This document shows positions 18,811 to 28,073 of a stretch of DNA of 64,000 nt, in pieces (within the stretch, counting starts at the first letter, position 1; every line of letters begins with the position of its first letter). The DNA comes from Methylophilaceae bacterium (GTDB lineage: Bacteria > Pseudomonadota > Gammaproteobacteria > Burkholderiales > Methylophilaceae). The translations under genes were made by a program, and so were the position numbers. Below the pieces are notes generated by a model that saw nothing but the letters and a program-made list of their open reading frames with translations, was not told the origin of the DNA and made no database searches. The stretch lies in NCBI GenBank assembly GCA_905339275.1, contig CAJPFK010000018.1, forward strand, positions 62,001-126,000, written 5' to 3'.

Positions 18811-19992
18811 TTATTCATTCAGGAAATCCTTGATCAGCGGTGCCAGAATGCGCACAAGCTGGCCTGCCTCGTCCTGGGTCATCACCAACGAAGGCAACAA
18901 TCTGACTACATTATCAGCGGTAACATTGATCAGCAACTTCTGCTGAAGCGCGCGCCTGACAAGATCGCCACAAGGCCGGTCGAGCTGGATGCCGATCATC
19001 AGTCCCGCATTGCGTATTTTCTGCACGCCGGGGGTGTTCGCAAATTCGGCCCTGAACTGATCGCAGATCCAATTGCCGACAGTTTCCGCATTCTCGCGCA
19101 GTTTCTCCTGCTCTATCGTTTCCAGCGTCGTCAGGCCGGCGACGGAAGCCAGCGGATTGCCGCCGAATGTCGAGCCGTGCTTGCCATAGGTAAACACTTC
19201 CGCTGCGTCGCCTTTCGCCAGACAGGCGCCGATCGGCACGCCCGAGCCCAGGCCTTTCGCCAGCGTCATCACGTCAGGGATGATGCTGGTGTGCTGAAAC
19301 GCGAACCAGGTACCGGTACGGCCGATACCGCTTTGCACTTCATCCAGCATCAGCAGCCAGCCATGGCTGTCACAGATTTCGCGCAAACCCTCGAGATAGG
19401 CTTTGACGTCATGCGGCACATTGACGCCGCCCTCGCCCTGCACGGGCTCGACCAGGATTGCCACCACGTTCTGGTTGCGTGAAGCAACCTGCCGCACGGC
19501 TTCCAGATCGTCGAAAGGCACGCGTATGAAACCGCTGACCAAGGGCTCGAAGCCGGCCTGGGCCTTGCGGTTGCCGGTCGCCGAAAGCGTTGCCATGGTA
19601 CGCCCATGGAAAGCTTTTTCCATGACGATGATCTCCGGGCTCTCAATTCCTTTGTTATGGCCATAAAGCCGTGCCAGTTTGATGGCCGCTTCATTGGCTT
19701 CGCAACCGGAGTTGCAGAAAAACACCTTATCCATTGCCGAGATTTCAGCCAGCTTGGCTGCAAGCCTTGCCTGCTCGGCAATCTGATAAATATTGGAGAC
19801 ATGGATCAACTTTGCAGCCTGCGCCGAAATGGCTTCGACCAGCTTGGGATGGGCATGTCCCAAGCCATTCACGGCAACGCCGGAAAGCGCATCCAGATAC
19901 TTGTTTCCCTGGTCATCCCAAAGCCAGACACCCTTTCCCTTCACAAAGGTCACAGGCTGCCTGCCGTATGTATTCATTAAATGTTCTGGCAT
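18811..19992 (-). CDS. argD: Acetylornithine (and succinyldiaminopimelate) aminotransferase
   Basis: A 393-residue class-III PLP aminotransferase. It begins around HLMNTYGRQPVTF; the PLP lysine is in TLAKGLGSGVPIGA, and LMLDEVQSGIGRTG carries the cofactor-binding aspartate. It serves arginine synthesis and may also serve the DAP pathway, whose dapD and dapE genes occur further along. The open frame starts at a TTG three codons earlier; the ATG at 19992 is preferred. Confidence 0.95.
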   Translation of the reverse strand: MPEHLMNTYGRQPVTFVKGKGVWLWDDQGNKYLDALSGVAVNGLGHAHPKLVEAISAQAAKLIHVSNIYQIAEQARLAAKLAEISAMDKVFFCNSGCEANEAAIKLARLYGHNKGIESPEIIVMEKAFHGRTMATLSATGNRKAQAGFEPLVSGFIRVPFDDLEAVRQVASRNQNVVAILVEPVQGEGGVNVPHDVKAYLEGLREICDSHGWLLMLDEVQSGIGRTGTWFAFQHTSIIPDVMTLAKGLGSGVPIGACLAKGDAAEVFTYGKHGSTFGGNPLASVAGLTTLETIEQEKLRENAETVGNWICDQFRAEFANTPGVQKIRNAGLMIGIQLDRPCGDLVRRALQQKLLINVTADNVVRLLPSLVMTQDEAGQLVRILAPLIKDFLNE

Positions 19993-20020
19993 ATTCTTCA
20001 ATATTCTGAAAATAAAAATG

Positions 20021-20046
20021 CAAACGGCGGCTCCAGCCGCCGTTTG
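20021..20046 (-). terminator. Terminator of the PuuD-like operon
   Basis: A 12-bp stem (CAAACGGCGGCT paired with AGCCGCCGTTTG) with a tiny loop. Read on the minus strand it is followed by a T-rich tract. It lies between the PuuD-like gene and argD, so argD probably has its own promoter just after it. Confidence 0.85.
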
Positions 20047-20064
20047 CAGCTTGGATAATTTTTA

Positions 20065-20559
20065 TTACAGGCCGATTGCAGCCTTGTGTGTCAATCCATT
20101 CGCCATGAAAAACAGCATGGGGATGGAGAGCATGGTATTGGTTCGCGATGCAAGGAACGCCACACGGCGCGCACTGGCCTTCTCATCATCCGTGGCCGGC
20201 ACCATGCCCAGTATTTTTTTCTGGTTCGGCCAGATCAATACCCAGACATTAAACAGCATGATCGTGCCCAACCAGGCGCCAATGCCAATCCCCGCATAGG
20301 CGGCTTCCAGCGTGAACGCATGCGTGAAATTGGCCCCCAGCAACGCCGCACCCGCAAGCCATGTCACCACAGCCGCCCAACGGAACCAGAGCAAGGCGCG
20401 CGGTGCGATATGCTTGGAAATGCCAGCCGCCGTGCCATCCGCCGTAGCCTCCTTCATCGCTGGAACCTGCACCAGGTTGAAGTAATACAACAAGCCTATC
20501 CATGTAATGCCTGCAATAACATGCAACCAACGGAAGATACCATCAAGCAGGAAGTCCAT
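20065..20559 (-). CDS. PuuD-like (urate hydroxylase N-terminal type) membrane protein
   Basis: A 164-residue protein of about four transmembrane helices. It starts FRWLHVIAGITWIGLLYYFNLVQVPAM and includes LLWFRWAAVVTWLAGAALL and GAWLGTIMLFNVWVLIWPNQK. This pattern matches the membrane domain of PuuD-type urate hydroxylases (Urate_ox_N). There is no C-terminal cytochrome domain, so urate oxidation should not be assumed; conserved histidines could bind haem. A 34-residue membrane peptide gene ends three bases before its start. Confidence 0.72.
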   Translation of the reverse strand: MDFLLDGIFRWLHVIAGITWIGLLYYFNLVQVPAMKEATADGTAAGISKHIAPRALLWFRWAAVVTWLAGAALLGANFTHAFTLEAAYAGIGIGAWLGTIMLFNVWVLIWPNQKKILGMVPATDDEKASARRVAFLASRTNTMLSIPMLFFMANGLTHKAAIGL

Positions 20560-20561
20560 GA

Positions 20562-20666
20562 CTATACCCCCGCCAGAATAAAGTTCTTCAGAAACAGATA
20601 CAAAACCAGCGTAAGCACCAATCCTGAGACTACTGTGCCCAAGATCGAATCCAATGGGTTTTTCAT
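20562..20666 (-). CDS. 34-residue single-helix membrane peptide
   Basis: A small frame reading MKNPLDSILG, then a hydrophobic helix, ending KNFILAGV and stop. AGGAG lies 9 bases before the ATG, a good ribosome site. The stop is followed immediately by the GTC-ATG of the PuuD-like gene, whose own ribosome site (GGGGG) is the end of this gene. Two genes so tightly spaced with good initiation signals suggest a real product, perhaps a small subunit of the membrane protein. No family is recognised. Confidence 0.68.
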   Translation of the reverse strand: MKNPLDSILGTVVSGLVLTLVLYLFLKNFILAGV

Positions 20667-20914
20667 GGCTTTACTCTCCTCTGTTGAAATTCTGGCTTGC
20701 TAAATATTGTTTTATATCAACAGCGCTGAGCGTAGCTCAAAACCATCTATTAATCAAGGATTGCGCCTATTTCGGGAAGCCGCGGGCAACCCGGTTCAAC
20801 AGCCTGCCGGGCAAAAGTGGTTTATTAAAACCGCACTTTGGGGCAAAATTCAACGTTCGCGTAAAAATCCATTATCAAATCAATTGTTTCGATATTTAAG
20901 TATTTCCGTATTCT

Positions 20915-22045
20915 ATGGCTTCACTTGTATCACTTAAATCCGCGGCGACAGCCAGTGCGCCGGCGGAAACCCAGCTACCCGTTTCCTGGTACATAGATCC
21001 TGCCATACATGCACTTGAGCAGAAATATTTGTTCCCGTCATCGCCGCAATATGTCGGGCATGCGCTGATGGTGCCGAACAAGGGCGATTTCCACGCCATT
21101 GGCTGGATGGACGAAGCCAAAATCCTGATCAACAATGGCAACGGAATCGAGCTTATCAGCAACATCTGCCGTCATCGGCAGGCAGTGATGCTGAACGGAA
21201 AAGGCAATACGCACAATATTGTTTGCCCCCTGCACCGCTGGACCTACAATCTGCAGGGAGAACTGATGGGAGCGCCGCATTTCGAACAGAACCCCTGCCT
21301 GCACCTGAACAAATCCGGCATGCAGAACTGGCAAGGCCTCCTGTTCGACAGCCGGCGGGATATTGCAAAAGACCTCGCCGGACTCGGCTGCAAACAGGAT
21401 TTCGACTTTACCGGCTACATGCTGAACCGCGTCATGATCGAGGAATACAACTTCAACTGGAAAACCTTTATCGAGGTCTACCTGGAAGACTATCACGTCG
21501 GACCTTACCATCCCGGCCTCGATAAATTCGTCGATTGCGAGAACCTGCAATGGGAATTCGGCGACCGGTACAGCGTACAGACGGTGGGCGTCAAGCAGTC
21601 GTTGCAGAAAGCCGGCTCTGCCATCTACAGAAAATGGCAGGAACAGGTATTGCAGTACGGCAATCGCCAGCCTCCAAAAAATGGCGCCATCTGGATGGTT
21701 TACTATCCGTTCCTGATGCTGGAATGGTATCCGAACGTGCTGGTGGTGTCGCACATCATCCCGCGCGGCGTGGATGCCTGCACCAATGTCGTCGAATTCT
21801 ATTATCCGGAGGATATTGCCTTGTTCGAGCAGGAATTCGTCGATGCACAGCAAGCCGCATACAATGAGACCGCCATTGAGGACAAGGATATCTGCGAGCG
21901 CATGCACCGGGGCCGCAAGGCCCTGTTCAGGCAGGGCGTGGACGAACGCGGCCCGTACCAGCATCCCATGGAAACCGGCCTCGGGCACTTCCATTCGTGG
22001 ATACGCCAGCAACTTGAACCGCATATATCCAGCGCTACCGCCTGA
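20915..22045 (+). CDS. Rieske non-haem iron oxygenase, alpha-subunit type
   Basis: A 376-residue ring-hydroxylating-type oxygenase. The Rieske centre is Cys85-x-His87 (ICRHR) with Cys104-x2-His107 (CPLHRW). The catalytic domain has NWKTFIEVYLEDYHVGPYHP, giving the iron ligands His194 and His199. There is no reductase or ferredoxin gene nearby, so electron donors are elsewhere. The substrate is unknown; relatives act on aromatic acids, choline/carnitine or sterols. No good ribosome site is visible before the ATG. Confidence 0.9.
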   Translation: MASLVSLKSAATASAPAETQLPVSWYIDPAIHALEQKYLFPSSPQYVGHALMVPNKGDFHAIGWMDEAKILINNGNGIELISNICRHRQAVMLNGKGNTHNIVCPLHRWTYNLQGELMGAPHFEQNPCLHLNKSGMQNWQGLLFDSRRDIAKDLAGLGCKQDFDFTGYMLNRVMIEEYNFNWKTFIEVYLEDYHVGPYHPGLDKFVDCENLQWEFGDRYSVQTVGVKQSLQKAGSAIYRKWQEQVLQYGNRQPPKNGAIWMVYYPFLMLEWYPNVLVVSHIIPRGVDACTNVVEFYYPEDIALFEQEFVDAQQAAYNETAIEDKDICERMHRGRKALFRQGVDERGPYQHPMETGLGHFHSWIRQQLEPHISSATA

Positions 22046-22072
22046 CCAGATGCTTCCCTGCAAAGTCCAATC

Positions 22073-22942
22073 TTGAAAATCCCGCGGTTATCGATCAACA
22101 AGCCGGGCAGCCTGTGGATGTTGGTGGCTGCCTTTTTCTTTGCAATCATGGGTACTCTGGTGAAGATAGGCGGCCAGACATTTTCCAGCCCGGAACTGGT
22201 GTTCTATCGTTCTTTTTTTGGACTGATATTTATTTTCATCCTTGCCAGGAAACAGAACCTGCAACTGAAAACGCCGGTGCTCGGCAAACAGCTGACACGC
22301 TCGATTCTCGGATTCCTTTCGCTGGTCATGTTCTTCTATGCGATCAGCGAACTACCCCTTGCCACGGCGATTACGCTCAACTATACATCGCCGCTCTTCA
22401 TGGCGATGTTTGCGCCGTTCATGCTGCAGCATGAACGTCCCCGCAACATTCTGGTTGTAGCCATCACCTTGGGGTTTCTCGGCGTTATTCTGCTGCTGAG
22501 GCCCAGCCTGCATGCGGATGAATTGATTGCCGGCACCATCGGCCTGCTGTCCGGCTTAACGGCAGGCATTGTTTATGTCCATGTTACGCAACTGGCACGT
22601 TCCGGCGAACCGGATTGGCGCACTGTGTTTTATTTCACGCTGGTCTGCACTGTTGGCGCCGGCTTCTGGATGATGGTTCACCATTTCAATCCCGTCTCCT
22701 GGCAGGATATACCGCTGCTCCTGGGTTTAGGCGCATCTGCCACCATCGCGCAATTCGCCATGACGAGGGCTTACCGTACCGGCAATCACCTGGTCGTCGG
22801 CAGCCTCGCATACACCACGGTCCTGCTTGCCAGCCTTTTCGGCATCCTGCTCTGGGGCGAAACCCTGTCCCCGGACCGCTGGCTCGCAGTCGCCTTGATT
22901 ATCCTGGGCGGCATCATCAGCGTGCGTGCCACGCCGCGATAA
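22073..22942 (+). CDS. EamA/DMT family transporter
   Basis: A 289-residue protein with about ten hydrophobic helices in two EamA repeats (first near residues 12-140, second near 150-285). Motifs such as FFAIMGTLVKIGG and ATAITLNYTSPLFMAMFAP are typical. These proteins usually export amino acids or other small metabolites. The first in-frame start is a TTG at 22073 without a clear ribosome site, so the true start is uncertain. It lies 27 bases after the Rieske oxygenase and may be co-transcribed. Confidence 0.88.
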   Translation: MKIPRLSINKPGSLWMLVAAFFFAIMGTLVKIGGQTFSSPELVFYRSFFGLIFIFILARKQNLQLKTPVLGKQLTRSILGFLSLVMFFYAISELPLATAITLNYTSPLFMAMFAPFMLQHERPRNILVVAITLGFLGVILLLRPSLHADELIAGTIGLLSGLTAGIVYVHVTQLARSGEPDWRTVFYFTLVCTVGAGFWMMVHHFNPVSWQDIPLLLGLGASATIAQFAMTRAYRTGNHLVVGSLAYTTVLLASLFGILLWGETLSPDRWLAVALIILGGIISVRATPR

Positions 22943-23046
22943 CCCCATCATTTAACCGATGGCAACAGCAAGTGATACTGGACATTCGTTTCTTCCGGGC
23001 ATACGCTTAACTTCCTGTCCTGAGAATGTATGCTTGAAATCAAGAG

Positions 23047-23646
23047 ATGATTGCCATACTGGCCGAAATCGCTCGACGCTGCGGGATTCCGATACTCCTC
23101 GCTTGCACGGCATTGCCCCTTAGCGGTTGCATGGGAGGTGCTATCGCGCAGCAACTGGCTTCTTCCATGCTGATGCAAGGGGCCGACAACATCATGCACA
23201 ACGCTTATGAGGCGCAGCAACGCGAAGCCTTGAACAAGCGGGTTTTGAAGGACTCTTCTCCAGACGAGTACTGGATAAGCTTTGTCAGTTCTGGCTTCCA
23301 GCCCATCAGCCCCAGCGAGGAACCCCTGCCGGCAGAGATGGTGCCTGCGGAACAGGCAGAGGCCGAAGTTTCGCCCTTTGTCCGGGTTGAAGTCTGGAAT
23401 TTGCTGATCGGAGACGAAAAAATGTCCGTTCTGGAACAGGCTTACACACGCGGCGAAGCGGAATTACCGCCCAAAAACGAATGGGCAGGCTTACGCGTGG
23501 CTACCGGCGGGCTTGAGGGCGGACAAGGGCAGGCCATCATCTTTCTGGTCCCCCCTGAAATCGGCCGGCTCAACAGCGGCCAACTGGCCATCGTGGAATT
23601 GGGTAATGACGGCCAACCGAATATCGCCCGCTATCTTGCCCGCTAA
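23047..23646 (+). CDS. Putative lipoprotein of unknown function
   Basis: A 199-residue protein with an N-terminal hydrophobic segment and lipobox LSGC (Cys28), followed by alanine/glutamine-rich sequence, an acidic proline-rich linker near residues 78-105, and a compact C-terminal part. AAGAG lies directly before the ATG. No family is recognised. It ends 12 bases from the end of the convergent response regulator gene, so transcription units meet here without an obvious terminator. Confidence 0.72.
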   Translation: MIAILAEIARRCGIPILLACTALPLSGCMGGAIAQQLASSMLMQGADNIMHNAYEAQQREALNKRVLKDSSPDEYWISFVSSGFQPISPSEEPLPAEMVPAEQAEAEVSPFVRVEVWNLLIGDEKMSVLEQAYTRGEAELPPKNEWAGLRVATGGLEGGQGQAIIFLVPPEIGRLNSGQLAIVELGNDGQPNIARYLAR

Positions 23647-23658
23647 AGGCCGATCAGG

Positions 23659-24297
23659 CTAAGGGTCGATCAGGCCAGACCGCATGGCAATCAGCGCAAT
23701 CTCGGCCGAATTGTTGGCATTGAGTTTTTGTTTGATGTTGTAGAGATGGGTGCCTACCGTTCTCGGCGATAGACATAAGGTCTCTGCGATTTCGTTCGTC
23801 GTTTTACCTTTGGCGAGCGCCATGAATACCTCGAATTCGCGATCCGACAGGACATCAACCGGATTCTGCTCACCGGAAAGCTGCTGTATCGCCATCTGCT
23901 GCGCCACGCTTGCCTCCAGGTAGCGTTTTCCGCTTGCCACCGTCCTGATTGCCTTGATCAACTCTTCCGCTGCACTGCGTTTGGTCAGGTAGCCCATGGC
24001 GCCCGCATTGAGCACGCGCTTGGGATGCACGGAGTCTTCGTGCGCGCTGAGCACGAGGATACGCGCATTACTTTCCCTTGCCATGATGCGTTCTATCGCT
24101 TCCAGCCCCCCAATGCCCGGCATGGTAATGTCCATGACGACCACATCAGGATGGTATTCGGAATAGAGCTTGACGCCCTGCTCCCCACTATCGGCTTCGG
24201 CCACGACCTTGATGTCGGATGCCGATTCCAGCAGCATTTTGAATCCCATGCGGACCACCGCATGGTCGTCCACCAGCATGACATTGATTTGACTCAT
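23659..24297 (-). CDS. NarL/FixJ (UhpA-like) response regulator
   Basis: A 212-residue regulator. The receiver has the acidic pair in VDDHAVVRMG and Asp56 in VVVMDITMPG; a LuxR-type helix-turn-helix lies at the C-terminus (LSDREFEVFMALAKGKTTNEIAETLCLS). Its start overlaps the end of the kinase gene by four bases (ATGA), which makes this a coupled two-component pair. Targets are unknown. Confidence 0.95.
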   Translation of the reverse strand: MSQINVMLVDDHAVVRMGFKMLLESASDIKVVAEADSGEQGVKLYSEYHPDVVVMDITMPGIGGLEAIERIMARESNARILVLSAHEDSVHPKRVLNAGAMGYLTKRSAAEELIKAIRTVASGKRYLEASVAQQMAIQQLSGEQNPVDVLSDREFEVFMALAKGKTTNEIAETLCLSPRTVGTHLYNIKQKLNANNSAEIALIAMRSGLIDP

Positions 24298-26012
24298 ACC
24301 TGGCGCCCTTTCGGAATGTTGATGTATATCGTTGTTCCATGCCCCGGCTCCGAATCAATGTTGAAACTGCCGTGCAAAGCCTGTGCACGCTCGCGCATGC
24401 CGAGCAGGCCGAAATGCCTGCTCTGATCCACCAGATGAATATCCATACCCTCGCCATTATCCTTGATAATCAATTGCAACTCTCCTGTTTTTGTCACTGC
24501 CAGCTTGATATCAATCCAGCTCGCCCCCGCGTGCTTCAAGGCATTGTTCACCGCTTCCTGCACGACACGATAAATATTGATGTTGATGGTCTCACCGAAC
24601 ACATCGACATCTCCGCTCATGGTCAGGTTGATCTTGATCTCCGGATGCTGGGCCTGATAGGTTGAGACGACATCACGCAAGGTTTCGGACAACCCTAGAT
24701 TATCCAGCACGCCAGGACGCAACTGCCGGATGATGTTGTGCATGCCGTCGTAGATATGATTCGCTGCCGACACAATAGTTTGCGCATTGGCCGAAACATC
24801 CGGCATTTTTTCCTTTGTCTTGTTGGAGATGCCGACGGCAAACGTCTTGACGGCCGTGACATATTGCCCGAGTTCGTCATGCAACTCGCGCGCCAAGCTG
24901 CGACGCTCATCCTCGATATGCCGTTGAATCAGATGCGTTAACTGGCGATTCTCCTCAAGTTTCCTTTCCGCCTCCTCGGCGTGTTTGCGCTCGGTAATAT
25001 CGCGCATGCTGCAGATATCGCCGATCACCTCATTGGTGATCGGGTCGATGAGCGGAGCAGCCGAGATGGAAACATCGATGATGCGTCCATCCCTGGTTTG
25101 GCGCTGCGTATCGTGATTCTCGACCTTGCGCCCTGCGGTAATCTGCTGCATGCTCTGCGCCAGATCGGCCTTTTGGCTCGCGGGAGTCAGCAGGTCCACC
25201 GATTTTCCGATGATATCTTCCGGCGCATAACCGAACATGCGCTGGGCAGCCGGATTCCAGAATGAAATATTGCCGTTGAGGTCATGGATCATGATGGCAT
25301 CCGCCGTCTGCTTGACCAGCAATGCAAGCCGGCGGCTCTCTTCCGTACTGGCCTGCAACGACTCGCCCATGCGGTTAAAATTCTGTGCGATTCTCGTAAA
25401 CTCGGGCAAATCGAAATCCGGCAGGCGGGTACTCAAGTCCCCTTGCTCCATCTTGTTCATGGCTTGCAGCATGGGCTGCATCGGCTTCAGCCATCGACCC
25501 AGCATCCAGTAGACCGCAAAGTTCAGCAGGATGAAGAAAGCCATGCCGATCCAGAACAGGTCCAGCATGTTGACCCACGCTTCGCGGATGGAGCCTAGCG
25601 GCGCCGGATCGACGACCAGCTTGCCGAAGCGTATCGTTCGTGTGACAGAGGGCTCATTCGGGTTCAGCGTATCGATAAACCATTGCGGCGGATCGACATC
25701 GGCACGATAGCTGGAAGGCGGGGAGCGATAGATCAGATTATCCTGCAAATCATAAAGCGAGATGCGCGTGCCCCTGACATGCTTCAGGTGCTCAAGAAAA
25801 CGCAGCATGACCAGGTGCGTGTAGCCCCAGGATGGATTCTGCTCGGAACTGATAATGACGGTATCCAGCAATTGCACGGTGACTCGCGAAGCCGCCTCCA
25901 CGCCCTCCTGTGTCGAAGTGCGCAGGCCTTTGATCATGACGTAGCCGACAGCAGCCATGAACATCAGCATGATGATGGTGATCAGGAGATTCAATCGAAA
26001 ACGCAGACTCAT
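24294..26012 (-). CDS. PAS-containing sensor histidine kinase (HisKA_3 type)
   Basis: About 572 residues. TM1 lies near 6-27, a periplasmic region follows, TM2 near 145-170, then HAMP, then a PAS domain (ADAIMIHDLNGNISFWNPAA with a following PAC segment), and a HisKA_3 dimerisation domain with the phospho-histidine in LARELHDELGQYV. A HATPase region has VVQEAVNNALKHA and GHGTTIYINIP. It pairs with the NarL-type regulator. The start at MSLRFRLNLL is chosen; an ATG 14 codons upstream (26054) is possible. The ligand is unknown. Confidence 0.92.
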   Translation of the reverse strand: MSLRFRLNLLITIIMLMFMAAVGYVMIKGLRTSTQEGVEAASRVTVQLLDTVIISSEQNPSWGYTHLVMLRFLEHLKHVRGTRISLYDLQDNLIYRSPPSSYRADVDPPQWFIDTLNPNEPSVTRTIRFGKLVVDPAPLGSIREAWVNMLDLFWIGMAFFILLNFAVYWMLGRWLKPMQPMLQAMNKMEQGDLSTRLPDFDLPEFTRIAQNFNRMGESLQASTEESRRLALLVKQTADAIMIHDLNGNISFWNPAAQRMFGYAPEDIIGKSVDLLTPASQKADLAQSMQQITAGRKVENHDTQRQTRDGRIIDVSISAAPLIDPITNEVIGDICSMRDITERKHAEEAERKLEENRQLTHLIQRHIEDERRSLARELHDELGQYVTAVKTFAVGISNKTKEKMPDVSANAQTIVSAANHIYDGMHNIIRQLRPGVLDNLGLSETLRDVVSTYQAQHPEIKINLTMSGDVDVFGETININIYRVVQEAVNNALKHAGASWIDIKLAVTKTGELQLIIKDNGEGMDIHLVDQSRHFGLLGMRERAQALHGSFNIDSEPGHGTTIYINIPKGRQV

Positions 26013-26111
26013 GGCCGCAACACTTGAAAATTGTTTGTAAGGGAAGATTATCATACAGAAGTCATGATGCCGAACTGATAGAATTCCGCATTGCCTTCCA
26101 AGTCACATTGC

Positions 26112-27995
26112 ATGAATACTCCGGCATCCGGCAAATCACGACTTCCCCTGCTTGCCCTGGCGGCACTCGGTGTTGTCTATGGCGACATCGGCACCAGCCC
26201 GCTCTACACCATGAAAGAAGTATTCGCCGTCAGTCCGCACCCCGTTCCACTCAACCACGACAACGTATTCGGCATCCTCTCGCTGATACTCTGGTCGCTG
26301 ATCATGGTGGTTTCGGTCAAATACCTAGCTTTCATCATGCGCGCCAACAACCGTGGCGAAGGCGGGATTATGGCTTTACTTGCCCTGGCAGGCAGAACTG
26401 TAGCTGACAATGCCAAGAAGCAACGGACCATCATGCTGGTCGGCATTCTCGGAGCCAGCATGTTCTATGCGGATGGCATGATTACGCCGGCAATCTCGGT
26501 GCTCTCTGCCGTTGAAGGCCTGGAAGTTGCCGCTCCCGCACTGCATGCCTACATCGTGCCCATCACGCTTGTGGTGATTTTTGCGCTGTTCTGGGTCCAG
26601 AGCAGCGGCACATCAATAGTCGGTGCGCTGTTCGGCCCGGTAATGCTGCTGTGGTTCAGCACCCTGGCGATCCTGGGCATCGTCAACATCATGCATGAAA
26701 CTTCAGTCCTGCAGGCCATCAGCCCCTATTACGCCTTTCTGTTTTTTGCAGAAAGCCCATGGATTGCCTTCGTTGCCCTCGGCGCGGTCGTCCTGGCCGT
26801 TACCGGCACTGAGGCGCTATATGCGGACATGGGACATTTCGGACGCAAGCCCATCAGCATGGCATGGTTCGGCCTCGTACTGCCGGCACTGGTACTCAAC
26901 TACTTCGGCCAAGGCGCCTTGATCCTGCATGATGCAGCGTCCATCAAAAATCCCTTCTACCTGATGGCACCGGAGTGGATGCTCTATCCGCTGATCGTGT
27001 TGGCGACACTGGCAACCGTGATCGCATCACAGGCTGTCATCTCGGGCGCGTTTTCCGTATCGCATCAGGCCCAGCAACTCGGCTTTCTTCCGCGCATGCA
27101 GATATCGCACACATCCGAGCGGGTAAAGGGTCAAATCTACATGCCACGCGTCAACTGGCTGCTCATGCTGGCGGTCATGGGGCTGGTCATCGGGTTTGGC
27201 ACATCAGGCGACCTGGCGGCAGCCTATGGCATCGCAGTCACCGCCGACATGGTCATCACCACCCTGCTGGCAGGCGTCGTATTCCATGTCATCTGGGGCT
27301 GGGGCTGGCTGCGTGCAGGTATTCTGATCGCCCTGTTCCTCATCATCGATCTCGCATTCTTTGCCGCAAATCTGCTGAAAGTGCCCGATGGCGGCTGGTT
27401 CCCGATGATTGCAGGCGCAGTGATACTGATCCTGATGGCGACATGGAAAAAAGGCCGGACCCTGCTGACGGAAAAAATGCAGGACGACGCCATGGCGCTG
27501 GAACCTTTCATTGAGTCGATCGGCCATTATCCGCCTGCGCGCGTGCCGGGCAATGCCGTATTCATGACGCCCAACCCGGACGGCGTGCCACATGCCATGC
27601 TGCATAATCTGAAACATAACAAGGTCTTGCACGAACGCGTCGTGCTGCTCAATGTCAGAACGGAAAACGTACCTTACGTGGAAGAAGACCGGCGCATTAC
27701 ATATGAGAAACTGCCTCATGGATTTTACCGTATCGTCATGCATTACGGATTCAAGGATGAACCCAATGTTCCCGGGGATCTGGCCCTGTGCGAACCTTAC
27801 GGCCTCAGGATGGAAGAGATGGAAACCTCCTATTTCATCGGCAAGGAAACGCTGTTCGCCAGCAGCAAGCCCGGCATGGCGCATTGGCGTAAAAAACTGT
27901 TTGCAGGCATGTTCCGTAATGCAGATAGCGTAACCAACCATTTCCGGCTACCTCCCAATCGGGTCGTGGAATTGGGCGCACAAGTCATTTTGTAA
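26112..27995 (+). CDS. kup: Low-affinity potassium transporter Kup
   Basis: A 627-residue KUP/HAK/KT family H+/K+ symporter. The N-terminal ALAALGVVYGDIGTSPLYTMKEVF is the family signature, followed by about twelve transmembrane helices and a cytoplasmic C-terminal domain from around residue 460. The frame extends upstream to a TTG, but the ATG at 26112 fits the family. It runs divergently from the two-component kinase; about 100 bases lie between them. Confidence 0.96.
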   Translation: MNTPASGKSRLPLLALAALGVVYGDIGTSPLYTMKEVFAVSPHPVPLNHDNVFGILSLILWSLIMVVSVKYLAFIMRANNRGEGGIMALLALAGRTVADNAKKQRTIMLVGILGASMFYADGMITPAISVLSAVEGLEVAAPALHAYIVPITLVVIFALFWVQSSGTSIVGALFGPVMLLWFSTLAILGIVNIMHETSVLQAISPYYAFLFFAESPWIAFVALGAVVLAVTGTEALYADMGHFGRKPISMAWFGLVLPALVLNYFGQGALILHDAASIKNPFYLMAPEWMLYPLIVLATLATVIASQAVISGAFSVSHQAQQLGFLPRMQISHTSERVKGQIYMPRVNWLLMLAVMGLVIGFGTSGDLAAAYGIAVTADMVITTLLAGVVFHVIWGWGWLRAGILIALFLIIDLAFFAANLLKVPDGGWFPMIAGAVILILMATWKKGRTLLTEKMQDDAMALEPFIESIGHYPPARVPGNAVFMTPNPDGVPHAMLHNLKHNKVLHERVVLLNVRTENVPYVEEDRRITYEKLPHGFYRIVMHYGFKDEPNVPGDLALCEPYGLRMEEMETSYFIGKETLFASSKPGMAHWRKKLFAGMFRNADSVTNHFRLPPNRVVELGAQVIL

Positions 27996-28073
27996 GCGCT
28001 ATAATTTTCATATATCCATTTGAGCATTGCCGGGCAATCTTCAACTCAGACGAATGATTAGGCGGAACAGGCT

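Noticed and set aside
21038..22063. A 341-codon minus-strand frame opposite the Rieske oxygenase
   Set aside because: The plus-strand gene has intact Rieske and catalytic motifs; the antisense frame has none.
28041..28054. Short palindrome ATTGCC-G-GGCAAT upstream of the M48 gene
   Set aside because: Only six base pairs with a one-base centre, no T run or known operator pattern; likely chance.
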